From: Bidens hawaiensis
Taxonomy: Eukaryota > Streptophyta > Magnoliopsida > Asterales > Asteraceae
Direction of reading: 5' to 3'
NCBI GenBank assembly: GCA_021521415.1
Contig: JAIQDT010000837.1
Location: 248,001 to 312,000, forward strand
Length of the DNA: 64,000 bases
How positions within the stretch are numbered: the stretch's first letter is position 1; the number at the start of each line of letters is the position of its first letter. Under the pieces are notes generated by a model. It was not told the DNA's origin. It did no database searches and worked only from the letters and a program-made list of their open reading frames with translations. A program made the translations under genes and the position numbers. This document shows positions 1-12,843 of this stretch, piece by piece.

Positions 1-452
1 CAACTCTAAAGTAGGGCACCTGGATTGGGGCCTTACAAGTTGGAAGTAGACATAAGTTTGAGAGAAATAAGCATCCTACATGCTTAGACTCGAACAGAGA
101 ATGGACTTAAGTAAGAAAAGAAAGAAGATGTCAGTTCAAGATAGCCATGTGTCACTCAACCAAGCTAAGTGAAGGTAAAGTACATGATTAATTTCATGTG
201 CAATGTAAGAAGGTGTAAGTAAGTTAGCTTAGTTGCTAAAGATAGAAGTACATGATTACATGAACTGTTTGATTGTCTAGCTGTTAAAAGTATAACTAGC
301 ACAAGTGGACTCACAAAGGGAAGTGTATAGGACACGGAGAATAACGTGATTAGCTAATCACAGCTGGCCACTGTAATTACCTGTTAGCATTACTATCCGT
401 GTACTAAACAGTTCCTTGAATGATGACGTTTGTGTTTCCTTATAGAATACAA

Positions 453-1641
453 ATGGCTGGAGCTAGGAAAGTTGATGGACAAGGAGGTCGTACGGGACGT
501 CGTGGTATGCCACGTATTATCCAAGAACCTTATGTAGAACCAATTGTTAACTTCAGAGGAGAAGGAAGTGAAACTTTGCGAGGGCCAAGAAACAACGAAG
601 GGTATCAGCTGGATTCGGCAGTTTAAGCCGCCATTGCTCAAGCTGTAGCTGCTGCAGTGAAGGAATTGCATCCTGGAAAGTCTGCTGCAAGCCATGCAGG
701 GACCGCTGAGAGGGTAGGGGATGATGGTAAGAAATATGATAATGAGAAAGGTGACTCGAGTGAAGTTCAATCTGTGAAGGTCGATGAAAGGAAGAGAGGT
801 TGAGGTGGGTGTAACTACAAGTCGATCAAAGGTTGTGACCCACCAAAGCTGACTGGCTTAGGAGACGCAATCGCAACTCTTCAATGGATAACTGCAATGG
901 ACAAGGTTATCCGAATTAGCGAGTGTCGTCCCAACCAAGCGGTAGGTTATGCCACTCAGTCGTTTGGTGATGAGGCTATCTACTGGTGGGAAACTGTGGA
1001 ACAAAGGAAAAACCAATAAGAGATTAAAGCTATGAGGTGGGATAATCTGAAGGAGCTGGTGATGAAGCGATTATGTGCTGATGCTGAAGTTGAAAGAGTT
1101 GAGATGAAGTTTCTAAATTTAAAAGTGGGTAAAATGACACACTGCGAATACACCACTGAATTCAACCGCATGTCTAGGTTGGTGCCTGACATGGTGAATA
1201 CCGAAGCCAAAAGGATCAAGTGTTATATAAGAGGACTACCACAGAACGTCAACACTTTGGTTAAGACAAGTAAACATGCTACTTTCAACTCTGCTGTTGA
1301 ACTTGCAGAGATGGTTTACGATGATCTGGCTGAGGATGTGGTGGTGGTGGAAGAGAAGAAAGAGAAGAAATAGGTTGTTCCTGCTAAACGACCCGGTACT
1401 CAGTTATGGAACCCTAAGGATAAGAAGCGGAGTGTGTAGGAGAAGAGGTCATGTAAGACGCGTGGTAAGATTCACGGTGGTGAGTGCAAATGGGGTAAGG
1501 GTACGGATGTTTGTCAAAAGTGTGGTAAAGCTCACGGTGGAGAGTGTAGGCTTGGATCGAATGCCCGTTACAAGTGTGGAAAAATGGGGCATTATGCTCC
1601 AGATTGCACCACAAAGCACGTGTGTTACAAATGTGGTAAGA
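453..1641 (+). pseudogene. gag of gypsy-1, 5' part (interrupted by copia-1)
   Basis: Reads from an ATG at 453 through several stops (after codon 58, near 800, near 1017, near 1371). The middle (about 830-1330) has the plant retrotransposon gag pattern: PKLTGLGDA, then a W-rich stretch with YWWE, then HCEYTTEFNRMS and IRGLP. Zinc knuckles follow (CQKCGKAHGGEC, then YKCGKMGHYAPDC with its first Cys lost). The last knuckle begins with CYKCGK just before 1641, and its second half lies beyond the copia insertion, starting at 12849. Gag would have made the particle shell. It is clearly non-functional. Confidence 0.8.
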
Positions 1642-2169
1642 TGTTTGATCTCAGTTAACCCTTACTAACACAGATCTCAGATCTGAGTTGTCTATAATTA
1701 ACTCCGAATACGGATCTAGTTCATAATTGCCATTGATCTATAGTTAATATGTTATATATATATATGTATGTATTAATTGTATGTATGTAAATAATATCAG
1801 TATGAAGATTGAGAGAGAGATCGGGCAGGGGTTCGTTAATTAACTCTCCAAAACTTAAATTAAACAGTGACAGAGGTCACTATATATAGAAGATAGACCT
1901 AGTTCGTTAACATCCCCTAACGAACTAGGGTCTACTTCGTTACATACACTTAATAAAAATAATCTTAACGAATCATCCCCTGATTCGTTAAACATCCTTA
2001 ACGAATCAGGAGGTAAATAACTTAGATCTAGTTCGCTAAACATCCTTAGCTAACTAGACTATTACATTAACGAACTACAAGATAATATAATTGTTTATTA
2101 CATAAATCAAAACGACAAATACGTTAATGATAAATACAAAAACTCGAGGAACAAAACTGTGCACTAACA
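1642..2169 (-). repeat. copia-1 3' LTR
   Basis: 528 bp, begins TGTTTGATCTC and ends GCACTAACA (TG...CA on the + strand). It pairs with 12316-12843. It is rich in the words TAACGAA and TTCGTTA, which recur in the element's untranslated DNA. An internal run CTATATATAG near 1880-1890 is a plausible TATA box. Confidence 0.92.
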
Positions 2170-2184
2170 GACACCCCCTCGTCT
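2170..2184 (-). other. copia-1 polypurine tract
   Basis: Directly inside the 3' LTR. On the minus strand it reads GACGAGGGGGTGTC, a purine run at the place where plus-strand priming happens in LTR elements. Confidence 0.6.
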
Positions 2185-2205
2185 TGAGCTCTTTATCTTT
2201 GATCT

Positions 2206-2634
2206 TCACTTGAAACGCTTGGACTGCCAATCTCTGCAGCTATGAATCCCGTTCTCATAACATACACTCACAACACGTTGGAATTGCATAGCCAAATCAT
2301 AGTCTTCATTGCGTTCAATCAAAATCTTGTTCTTGTGCAGCACGTCATTATCGGTCTCGGTTAAATTAACCAACCACATTGGGTCGATAATCTTAATCAT
2401 CTCAGTCTTCAGACCCTTTCCCAAGACAATGACGACCTCGCCGGTTCGATAATCGTAATACCAGCGGTTGAAAGAACTGGCCATGTGTTGATTAATAGTC
2501 TTTATTGGCACCCGCTTCAAGATCTTTGGCGATTTGACCTTGAGAACCAATTTTCTCCAACCTGTTCTTGGATCAATCTCATCAATACGTTTGCGGGTTG
2601 GAACTTGAGGCTTGATTCGTGTCTTGATTCGTTA
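2206..2634 (-). CDS. Extra open frame of copia-1 between RNase H and 3' LTR, unknown function
   Basis: Open for about 140 codons on the minus strand. It starts just after an in-frame TAA near 2634 and stops at 2206. The first ATG-free part is very basic (KPQVPTRKR); the first possible near-cognate start is at 2550. The middle has RWYYDYRTGEVVIVL and DPMWLVNLTE. No catalytic motif is recognised. No signal peptide or membrane span is seen, so it does not look like an envelope protein, although it sits where Sireviruses carry their additional frame. It lies just inside the polypurine tract. It could be the last exon of a longer or subgenomic product, or a captured fragment. Staying open beside decayed pol frames is mildly suggestive of past selection. 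Confidence 0.45.
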
Positions 2635-4691
2635 AATATGCATAACGAACTAGAAGTGTTTCGTTACAGAGTGCGGAAGCGAATTAGGTGAACGAACTAG
2701 AGTGTAGTTCGTTAAAAACACCTAATTCGTTATCCATAATTAACAAATTAGACATTATTTGATTTTATCTTTTAAATTAAATGAATTTAAATTAAAGTAA
2801 TAAATCAAATAAATAAATAAATAAATGAGTTAAATAAAAAAAATTAAATTGATTATTTAAATAACTTACAAGAATTACCGAGGACCGTTATCTCGATGAT
2901 CAAATAACTTAAAAGGTTTTACGTTCGTTAAAAAAACATAATTTAAAATACAACTTAAATAATATGTAAAAAGAAATATATAAAATATTTTTGGTATTTT
3001 GTAAAAAATTAAAGAATGTATTTACAGAAATATCCGAACTAGAAAATAGACAATCTTTTTGTGTTTTTCTATGACTTTTCAAAAGCAGTACATATTTTTG
3101 TGTTTTTGTTGAGTTTGAGCAGAGAATCATATTGACCAAAATGCCCTTCCATCACAGTTTTATATTTTAGCGATACTATGACTGGCGTTAAGTCGGTCAT
3201 TGATATTGTTGTCCACTTAAATCTTATAACAAGCCTTCAAGCATTTTTGTGATATGATTAATGGTTCAATTAGCGCACATAATATAAGAAACTATCAGCC
3301 CCTAATCTCGGTTCAAGCTTAATTTGATTTTTGCCAAATCACCCCAACTTGACTTAAACCGTTATAGTGTTGATCAAAATTTTGAGTACCAATTGAGAAA
3401 TTTATAACTTTTGAGCAATGCATCAAGTTTCCTTTACTGTGAGTGAGTATGCACGAGTCCATCTATCGGCTTACATGCATTGTATCCCCTGGGGTCCGTT
3501 TCTTATTGGTATTGAGACGTGCGCAAGGGTGGAACAATTGTATGACTAACAACGGATTTTGATCAAGTCAGTAATTTGGATTGTACGAAGTATAGCAGTG
3601 ATCAAGTTTAATGACTTTGGGTTTGCTCTAAAAGCGAATGAAATATTCATGTTTATGAGTACCCAGATGATTAAGCTGCATAAAGACTCACAGTGTCCAG
3701 AATCCTAACGCTTGTTATTTGCTTTATTTTATTTTTGGGAGATCAACAACTATAAGGCTTGAGTATGACCGGTTATTACATTTCTGTCATATTCACCGAG
3801 ACTTTTGCTAGAGACTAGCACCTCTTTCAGTTTGGCTTTTCTTTAGGTTTATATCACTTACTTTACTCTAACAGCTTTTTTAAGACCTATCAATGCACCA
3901 TTGATTAAGCACTCAGTCTTTTAAGCTTATTTCTTTCTGGATTTGGAGTCAAATAGTCAATGCACTATCATTTTCTCTTTTTGCTTCAAAAACTCAAAAT
4001 TTTGAGAAGCATAAATAAATTTAATCGCCCAGTTAATTTAAGTTGATAAATTAATGGCTATCCTGTCCATCTACAAGTAGATAACATGACCAATACATGC
4101 AAGCATGCTTCACAAACTTAAATAACTAACATAACTTTCAGCTAGAAAATAAAGTTGAAAGCTTAACGAACACCCCAAATACTTTCCATTATCAGGTAAA
4201 TGGCTATCCCGAAGATTTACAAGAAATTATCAGGGCCAAACATACACAAGTATATGTCTTTCATATAGAAGTAAATGACATAATTTTCAGTAAACGTAAG
4301 CAAAAATCTTTTTGGTTTTTCCCTTTACAAACTAAAAACACAATCTTTTTGTCTTTTCGGATTTTTCTTTATAAACAGGAAATTCACACTCTTTTTGACT
4401 TTTTCAAAATTTTCTTTACAAACTGAAAACACAATCATTTTGATTTTTCAAATTTTAAGATGTTTTTGGTTTTTCAAATTAAATTCAAGAAAGATCACAA
4501 TATTTTTGAATTTTTCAAAATTTTCTAATGTTTTTGGGTTTTATCTATACAAACGAAACGCACAATATTTTTGTATTTTCTAAGTTTCACCCCTTAAAAC
4601 CTAAAAAAAAAAATAAATGTTAAACTAAAATTAACATAAAAGACAGATAATCATTCTTGTTTCAGGACATCAGCGAGGGTCTTCAATCCAT
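2635..4691 (-). other. copia-1 long untranslated 3' region
   Basis: About 2 kb without a credible coding frame. The part near the LTR (2635-2740) has more AACGAA/TTCGTTA words. The rest is T-rich on the + strand with repeated CACAATCTTTTTG-type words at about 4330-4580. A long non-coding 3' region is usual for Sirevirus-type elements. Confidence 0.6.
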
Positions 4692-6593
4692 TTAAACAAA
4701 CAAAAATTGAAAACGCATTTTATCAAAGGCTTTGGTAAATAGGTCAGCTTTTTGAAGTACTTTCTCAAGGTCAATTAATTTCTTTTCATAACAATCATGT
4801 ATGAAATGATATCGAATTTCGATATGTTTCGTTTTAGAATGTTGTACGGGATTTTTGGTAATACTAATAGCAGCAGAATTATCAATTAAGATGGGAGTAG
4901 TAAGAAACTTCAAACCATAGTCGCGAAGATGTTGTATCCACAAAACCTGGGAACAACAACTCGAGGCTGCAACATACTCAGCTTCGGCGGTTGAAGTGGA
5001 GACCGTTGTCTGCTTCTTACACTGCCAGGAAACAAGCCGGCTTCATAAGAATTGACATCCCGCTGTGGTAGACTTGAAATTAATATTGCATCCTCCGTAG
5101 TCTGAGTCGGAATAAGCTGTAAGATCAAAAGTATCGTCTTTGGGGTACCATAACCCGATGTCAGGATTTCCCCTTAGATATTGCAGAATACGCTTGACCG
5201 CTGCCAGGTGAGTTACTCGGGGACAAGCTTGGTACCTAGCACATAAACAAACAGAAAACATTATGTCGGGTCGAGAAGCAGTAAGATACATCAAAGAACC
5301 AATCATAGCTCGATAGAGGGTCGGATCGACAGTATCCTCCAATTCATCCGGTGATAAATTGTGTCCCACGGGAAGAGGAGTAGAAGGGATTTTTCCGGTA
5401 GTAATCTTGAATCGGCTCAAGACATCATTCACATACTTTGTCTGATGAATGAAGATTCCTTTGACAGACTGATGAACCTGCAACCCTAAAAAGAAATTCA
5501 TCTCTCCCATCGAACTCATCCCGAACTTGGTTTGCATTGATTTCTCGAACTCCTTACACAACTTTTCGTTTGTTGACCCAAAGATTATGTCATCGACATA
5601 AATCTGGACGAGGAGAAGATCATCACCGATATTCTTATAAAACAAAGTGCAGTCAACAGTTCCATGTTTGAAACCATTATCCGTCAGATGGTCGACGAGC
5701 GTGCCATACCAAGCTCTCGGGACTTGACGTAGACCATACAATGCCTTGTCTATACGGTAAACACGGTCAGGATAATCAGGATCTTCAAAGCCTTGAGGCT
5801 GTAAAACAAACACTTCCTCATGAAGTTCACCATTGAGAAAAGCACTTTTGACGTCCATTTGATATACTTTAATGTTCTTGTAAGCAGCATATGCCAAAAA
5901 GATTCGAATCGACTCTAATCTTGCAACTGGAGCATATACTTCAGTATAATCAATACCCTCTTGCTGATGAAAACCTTGCACCACTAAACGTGCCTTGTTT
6001 CTCACAATTACCCCACGATCGTCTTTCTTACACTTATATACCCACTTAGTTGGAATTGCCTTCTTAACTCGAGCGGGTTTATCAATAAGATCCCAAACAC
6101 CCAAACGTGCAAATTGCTGCAATTCTTCTTGCATGAATTCTACCCAGGAAAGATCTTGAAGTGCCATACGAGGAGTCGTTGGCTCAACTTGGGATAGAAA
6201 ACAAGTGAATTTAGCAAGATTCACAATCCCAGACGAGTGTAAGTCAACATAAGCACATAAGACATTATTTTCACCAGATGAAGCAACTTGATGACGTGTT
6301 TGAACTCCCACATCAAGTTCTCCAATAATGTTTTCTTGTGGATGGTAATTATGAATTCTAAGAGTAGGATTCTCAGAAACAGCAACATTTTCAAATAAAT
6401 TAGTGTAATGTTCACCCAATTCATGGGATGAAACATCACTATCAAGTTCAATAACTTGATCCACAACTGTATTATCATCAGATGAAGTAGAAGCATTATC
6501 AAAAAGAACAGGAGATTCATTATCAGGTTCTTCTGTTGGAGCATCGGTTGAAACTTCAACATCATTAGAACTTGCAAACCTTGGAATTTCCAA
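4692..6593 (-). pseudogene. copia-1 reverse transcriptase and RNase H
   Basis: RT (RVT_2 type) is open from 6593 to 5043. Motifs in order: [62 protein letters not shown], then the catalytic [10 protein letters not shown], then FFLGLQVHQ and [10 protein letters not shown]. RNase H follows with [18 protein letters not shown] and DNSAAISITKNPVQHSKTKHIEIRYHFI (broken here by a change of block), ending near 4692. A single TGA near 5043 separates the two, at a site that should read through into SWQCKKQTTVS. A stop near 6605 also separates RT from integrase. The enzyme would copy element RNA to DNA in the particle. Confidence 0.85.
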
Positions 6594-6616
6594 GTGTTCT
6601 TAAAAATACGCATGAA

Positions 6617-7527
6617 CTAAATCTTCATCTGGATGATCGGTTGTTGGAGTAAATGAATTAAATAAGCCATCATAGTCAAACATCCAATCGGGACCTTTCC
6701 CTTGAGAAGAAGTAGTGTACTTTTGACAGTCCACATGGTACCATTTTTAACACAACCAGACGTGAAATTAAATACTCGTTTCTTAGGAGAAGCATAACCC
6801 AAGAAATACTCTTCAATGGATTTTTCATCGACCTTTCCCACATCCTTTTTCAACATAGTACAAGGACACCCAAACGGTTCCAAGTACTTTAAATTAGGTT
6901 TACGATTATTCAATAACTCATAGTTGGTCTTCTTGAGTCTTTTAACAGTTAGAACTCGATTGAGTGTATAACAAGCAGTATTCACCGCCTCATTCCAAAA
7001 ATGGATAGGAAGCTTTGAATCAGCAAGCATAGTTCTAGCAGCTTCAATCAACGTTCTATTCTTTCGTTCAGCAACACTGTTTTGTTGTGGTACATATGGG
7101 GAATTGTATTCTCGATGAATTCCCTTTTTTAAACAAAAGAAATCCAATACAGTATTTTTAAATTCAGTACCATTGTCACTTCGATTCTCCTCACTTTCTG
7201 TTTGTATAGTGATTTGATCTTAGTGATTAAATTTTGAACGAGAACCGGTGTTTGATCTTTTGAACTCATAAACAAGACCCATGAGTATCGTGAATAATCA
7301 TCAGTAACTACCAGGCAATACCAATCTCCAGAAATACTCGCACGATTCACTGGACCGAATAAATCCATATGAAGTCGTTCAAGAGGAGTATCAATGGAAT
7401 TTAATAACTTAGAGGTATGTGACTTTTTCTTATGTTTACCCTTTTTGCAAGAAACACAATGATCGGATAACTTAAAATTCTTTAACGACACACCCTCAAC
7501 TAGGTCATTTGCCATCAGGTAGTTCAT
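6617..7527 (-). pseudogene. copia-1 integrase
   Basis: Two overlapping frames. 7527-7129 has the zinc-binding start (SDHCVSCKKGKHKK) and the first half of the catalytic core (HMDLFGPV, YSRYSWVLFM). 7147-6617 has the second half (GIHREYNSPYVPQQNSVAERKNR, then RTMLADSKLPIHFW). The change of frame near 7140 is a frameshift in the core, so this copy cannot make an active integrase. The second catalytic Asp region lies right at the shift. Confidence 0.8.
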
Positions 7528-7967
7528 CTTTCAAACATGTATGTGACCCATTCGACAATGCCATAGATAGAGTCTTTCTCGGTAGCTTTCGAGACAAAAC
7601 ATGTTTCGATTGATGTTGATACTTTAGAACTCATATTTAAGACATAAATATCATTTGATCGAGGTGATCGCATGACAACCATGTCCTCGGGAATCACATA
7701 ACCAGGTTTTAAAATAAGACACTCTTTATCTGTAAATACTGTAGTGTATTGCTTGTCACAGATTTGCGACACACTCAATAAATTATGGTCCACTTTATCA
7801 CAATAGTTAACCTTCTCAAATGTAATATGCCCATTCGAAGCATCACCTTCTTGTGTAATCATATCCCCAGAATTCCCAGCGAACGCTACATAACCCCCTT
7901 GAATATTTCTTACATTCGTTAAGAGGTCGAGATTTCCAATAATATGACGAGAACATCCACTATCCAT
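7524..7967 (-). pseudogene. copia-1 protease and GAG-pre-integrase region
   Basis: The aspartic protease signature MDSGCSRHIIGN (the DSG triad) lies at the start of the frame on the minus strand. It is followed by VAFAGNSGD and NLLSVSQICD, the usual copia protease landmarks. The frame ends at 7524, abutting the integrase frame. Protease would cut the gag-pol precursor in the particle. The active-site triad looks intact. Confidence 0.8.
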
Positions 7968-8023
7968 AATCCATTTTTCACCAGAAATGGTATTGGATGT
8001 ACCCTACACACAAACGAAAATGA

Positions 8024-11000
8024 TTAGTTCAAAAAGGCAGCCCAGGCCTCAGTTTTGGGCACCTTTTGGTTTTCTTGAGAAAAGTTAAACTTAGTTGCAT
8101 TCAATTGTTGTTCAGCAAATTGAGAATAAGTTACAGGTTTCTTAGACTTTCGTCTTAGATACGCAGCTTGAACTACATTTGAATTAACATTTTTGCATAA
8201 CGGTTCGGTTGGAATAAACTTTGGTTTAACAGAACCATAAGTTTCATTCACATGAACAACTTTTCGAGAATGCACATTAGAAAACATAATATGAGTATCA
8301 TCAGCATACGACACAGGTCGTTTCAGAATCTCCTTTACCAAAGGAACCGGTTTGGAATGGTCCTTGATAAAAGGATGAAGATTCTGATAGTTTTTCTGGC
8401 CACAATTTCTTACTACATGACCTTTCGCAAAGGAAACAGCTTCGCATGTCAACATGATGATGTTGAGAATTAGTCGGAACATGTGACACAGAGGATGAAT
8501 GATAACTCACATTTTTGGTCATGCTCTTAGCAAAATCATCAGATAATTCAGATTTCTTTTTCAAGTAGAAATCTAAATTAGAACAGTTTGAAAAACTTTT
8601 CAACGTATCTGTCCCAGTTGACTTTACAAATTGAACTTTCTTAGCTTGTTTTAAAACTTGCTTTGCTTTAGTCAATGGATCAGATAGAGCTGATGTTTTT
8701 GCTTGAGCATATCGACGTTCAAGATCTTGAATCTTGAAAGTTTCATTTTGAAATACACTTTCAATAAGTTCTGGTTTAATGATACTTATTGGAATGTCTT
8801 TCTCTGTGAACATCGTGTCTATCCCCTTTAACTTAAATACTCTACCAGTAGATGGCTTTGAAACATTTGGATTTATGAAGCGCAACAAATCCTCATCAGA
8901 AATTTTGGGTTTTCTAGTTTCTTGGCCCTTACTGGTTTAACATTGACATGAGTATCTTGTTTCACCTTGGTTGTGTGCGAACCATACACAGCCTCCTCAA
9001 ATTCATGAGGTTCACAAAGTATGTGATTTGAACTTGGAATGTTCTTGTTCTTGTGTATGATTTCAGGTTCGAGCACATCCTCAATGATAACTTTGTCAAC
9101 ATTTTCAACAAATACTTTGTTGCTTTGAACATGAGGTTTTTGAATTGAAGATTGGACTTTAACACTTTCAGGTGTAACTGGTTTAATCTTTTCAGAAATC
9201 ACAGATTCTTTAACAATCACATCCTCTTCTTGTCTAGCAAAAGAATTTGGTTTGTAATCATTATGAAAAGGTGGTGGAATCTTAACAAAACCTATTCCTT
9301 TCTTTGAATCTTTTTGCTTACCAGATACTTCAATTATTTCATTTAGCAAAAAGGAAGAATTTCTGAATTTTCCCAATTTGTTCTTTAAATCAAGGACCTC
9401 ATTTTCAAGCTCGGTTATCTTTGATCTATGTTTCAAGATTTCTTGAAATTTTTTATCATTGATGGTCATTTTTACGGACAACTCAGCCTTAAGATCATGA
9501 TTACTTATGGTTAAAGCCTCAATTTTCTCTCTTGAATTCATTTGAGAAGTCAAGGATTGCCTATAAGTATCTTTTAATGAAACAATCTCTTTAGCAAATT
9601 ATCATTTTGAAGTTTCAAGGCATTTATCTTAGACTTATTGGTCTCACAATCAACACATGATAAGTTAGATGTAGAGTTACTAACCTCATTTTTCTTAGCC
9701 ATGCAAGCAGAAGTGGTTGAATCACTGATCTTTGCCATACAAGCGAAAGTAGTTGAAAGTTTTTCACTTGAATCATCAGACTCAGACTCAGTATCAGCAT
9801 CAGAAGAAATTTCACTTCCACTTACATCTTGAAAGTACTCATGAAACCCAAACATTGCAAGATTTGCTTGATTGTTACCACATAATAACCTTTGTGACCA
9901 GTCATATCCATCTACATTGGATAACATTGCTTGAGATCCAGAAGACAAAGGTTTACCTCCAGAAGACTTTCCAGCATCATTACCACTCTTTCCCGATGAG
10001 CTTTGATCTTGTTTTCTGGGACCGAGATACTCCTTTTTAGGCTTATCACATTCTTTGGCGAAATGACCAAACTCTTGACAATTGTAACACTTAACCTTTA
10101 ATTTATCAAACCCCAATTTCTTGTTCAAATATGGAAGATCTTTACCCGTTCTCTGCATGAACTTTTTCACTTTCCTGACTATCATAGCCATATTCCACTT
10201 TAAGTCCATCAGTTCTAAATCATTAGGATCAATTTGATCATAATCTTCATCGATCAAATCACTTGTGCCAATTTTACTACTAACCAAATTATCATACGAA
10301 GTCATGAAAGCAGATTAGAAAGCAAAATTTTGTTCAGCTTCTCTCATGTTTACATTTGGTTGTGATGAGAATTTATTTGATGATGATGAACTTCCAGATC
10401 CTCCAGATGAACCAGTATTGTGTAAAAACAAGCACGTGGATCACTATAGATAGTTGTTGCATTTTCACTTGTCGTTTGTGTGAGAAAAGGAGTGATAGGC
10501 GAAATGGTTGAACTTAATGGCATGCTTCCACCATAAAATGCAGGATCTTGATTATCTTTTGAAGACTTTTGACATTTAAGATCATATTCTAGAGCCTCGA
10601 TCTTTTGTAGAAATTCAGATGCAGTCAAATCCTCATTACTAAAATAATTGTTCTCCTTCAACACCATAAGGAAAGTTGAATAAGAACTTGGCAAAACACT
10701 TTTAATAGTATCAATCTTGTCAAATTCAGATATTTCCAATCTCATCTTGTCCATCTCGGCTATCAAATGATTAAATCATGTAGTCATCTCTTCAACAGTC
10801 TCACCCTTCAGTAGGTTAAAGTTTCTATATTGAAACTTAAGCATAACCTTTTTGCTTTCAGCGGTGTTTCCCATACTTCTCATATGGATATGTTGAAATA
10901 AAGAAGCACAAATCTTAATACTTCCTACTTGATGAAAGATGTTTTCAGGTAAAGCCATAGTAAGAGTAGAATAAGCTTTTGTCTCAATTTCTAATGCTTT

Positions 11001-11270
11001 CTTCTCTTCAACCGAGTATTGAGAGATAGCTTTAGGTGTAAAACCAATAGTCCCATACCCAATCATTGGAACGGTGTAAACTTCATCTAAACAGTATGAA
11101 CAATCAGGGTGAACTGACCCTAAATGAGCACGGAAACAGGGTTCCCATTTAGCAAAGTCACTAAATTTCATCAAACGTGGACATTTCGAATGTGAACCAA
11201 TCTCGGTGTCCAGTTGTAACATTTGTTGCATCAACATGTTTTGAGAAGCTAATGCATACATACCAGCCAT
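8024..11270 (-). pseudogene. copia-1 gag, long form with zinc knuckle
   Basis: Starts at the ATG at 11270 on the minus strand (AGMYALASQNML). The N-terminal gag core has MKFSDFAKWEPCFRAHL. It runs on through the frames 10766-10350, 10305-9574 (a good CCHC knuckle CYNCQEFGHFAKEC), 9553-8873, 8888-8301 and 8482-8024. The middle and end are low-complexity and rich in Ser, Lys and Glu, with a coiled-coil-like stretch (TELENEVLDLKNKLG) around 9400. A second Cys-rich site (CFLCERSC) is near 8430. At least five frame breaks divide it. The 3.2-kb length is unusually long for gag and is a Sirevirus trait. Confidence 0.75.
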
Positions 11271-12315
11271 TTTTGACAAATACTGAAAATTGTAAGGGTT
11301 GGTTTTGAATTTAAGATTAACGAATTGTAAACAGTATAGGTAACAAACTGTGAACAGATGTAACAAACTGTGAACAGTAATCAACGAATTAAACCTTAAC
11401 GAAGTTAAGATTTATCAGGTAACGAATCAGAATTGAAGTTTAATGAATTAAGCAACGAATCTGATGGTCAACGAATGAGTCAAACTAACGAATTGACTAA
11501 GAAAATCACTAAGTACAAGCTTAGCGAATTAAAAAATTTTCTGTAACGAATCACCAAGAGATACTTAACAAATTAGATAACGAACAAGCTACAGTTGATA
11601 ACGAATCAACTTATAGCGAATCAGGTTGTTACAATGGTTTGTAACAAACTCTGACACCGAATGCCACGTGGCAAAGGTTGTTATAACACAGTTTCCAAGG
11701 TAAACACGTGTCACACAAATCAGTAAACATGAATCAGACAGAATAATGAACTGGTTAAACGAATCAACCAAAACTCATAGCAAATTGGTGAAATATGTTA
11801 ACGAATCAAGTTGAATGGGTTAACGAATTAATACTGAAATTAACGAATCAAACTTGAGTCTTCATATCTTCGAATCTTCAAATGAACATTTCCAGAAATC
11901 TGGAATTTGAAGAACACGAACCCAGAAGCATGAATTTGTAATACAAACTCAATATCCAACTAAATCGTTCAAATAAGCTACCAAAATACTCTCACACCAA
12001 TTGCGAATCCACTCGTATCAATCCCGTAACACAATTTCACTTAACACGTATCCAATTTAACCAAAAACAATCCTCTGTTTCTCGGCCAAACTCAGATCCA
12101 AACTAAACAATCCAAACCAGTCAATCACAGCTCATAATAACCTTATCAAACCCAAACCTAATCCAATCCTTCCATAATCAAATCAAATCAACTTTAATTT
12201 GATTCAAAATCAACCCGAACATAAACTTAACACAAAATAACAATTTAAACGTCTATAATAACGATTTAACTATAAAATTCAAGAGAAAAGGAGCACCGAA
12301 AGCTCTGATATCACT
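11271..12315 (-). other. copia-1 5' leader with AACGAA repeats
   Basis: No coding frame. Between about 11310 and 11860 there are around 15 copies of AACGAAT, AACGAAC or close variants in both loose and regular spacing, for example near 11313, 11382, 11420, 11453, 11471, 11487 and 11550. The same word is in the LTRs. The 11870-12300 part is A/C-rich. Confidence 0.7.
12301..12313 (-). other. copia-1 primer binding site (initiator Met tRNA type)
   Basis: The minus strand reads TGATATCAGAGCT, two bases inside the 5' LTR. It matches the plant copia primer site TGGTATCAGAGC with one mismatch. Confidence 0.8.
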
Positions 12316-12843
12316 TGTTTGATCTCAGTTAACCCTTACTAACACAGATCTCAGATCTGAGTTGTCTATAATTAACTTCGAATACCGATCTAGTTTATAA
12401 TTGCCATTGTTCTATAGTTAATACGTTATATATATATCTGTATGTATTAATTGTATGTATGTAAATAATATCAGTATGAAGATTGAGAGAGAGATCGGGC
12501 AAGGGTTCATTAATTAACTCTCCAAAACTTAAATTAAACAGTGACAGAGGTCACTATATATAGAAGATAGACCAAGTTCGTTAACATCTCCTAACGAACT
12601 AGGGTCTACTTCGTTACATACAGTTAATAAAAATAATCTTAACTAATCATCCCCTGATTCGTTAAACATCCTTAACGAATCAGGAGGTAAATAACTCAGA
12701 TCTAGTCCGCTAAACATCCTTAGCGAACTAGACTATTACATTAACGAACGACAAGATACTATAATTGTTTATTACATAAATCAAAACGACAAATACGTTA
12801 ATGATAAATACAAAGACTCGAGATGTAAAACCGTGCACTAACA
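12316..12843 (-). repeat. copia-1 5' LTR
   Basis: 528 bp, TG...CA, followed by the TSD TAAGA at 12844-12848. Contains CTATATATAG near 12554-12562 as the likely promoter for the minus-strand transcript. Differs from 1642-2169 at about 23 positions, several clustered in the last 30 bases. Confidence 0.92.

Larger units (their letters stand above)
1642..12843 (-). mobile_element. Ty1/copia element, Sirevirus-like (copia-1), complete with both LTRs
   Basis: An 11.2-kb element in reverse orientation. Its 528-bp LTRs are at both ends, flanked by a perfect 5-bp target duplication TAAGA (1637-1641 and 12844-12848). Reading the minus strand gives PBS, long gag, protease, integrase, RT, RNase H, then a long 3' region with one more open frame. 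The order integrase before RT is Ty1/copia. The RT motif [10 protein letters not shown], the long gag and the extended 3' region resemble the Sirevirus (SIRE/Maximus) group. The LTRs differ at roughly 23 of 528 sites by eye, so it is not recent but clearly younger than its gypsy host. Coding frames carry a handful of lesions. Confidence 0.9.

Noticed and set aside
2206..2634. Envelope-like protein of a Sirevirus
   Set aside because: Position fits but there is no signal peptide, membrane span or glycoprotein-like pattern.
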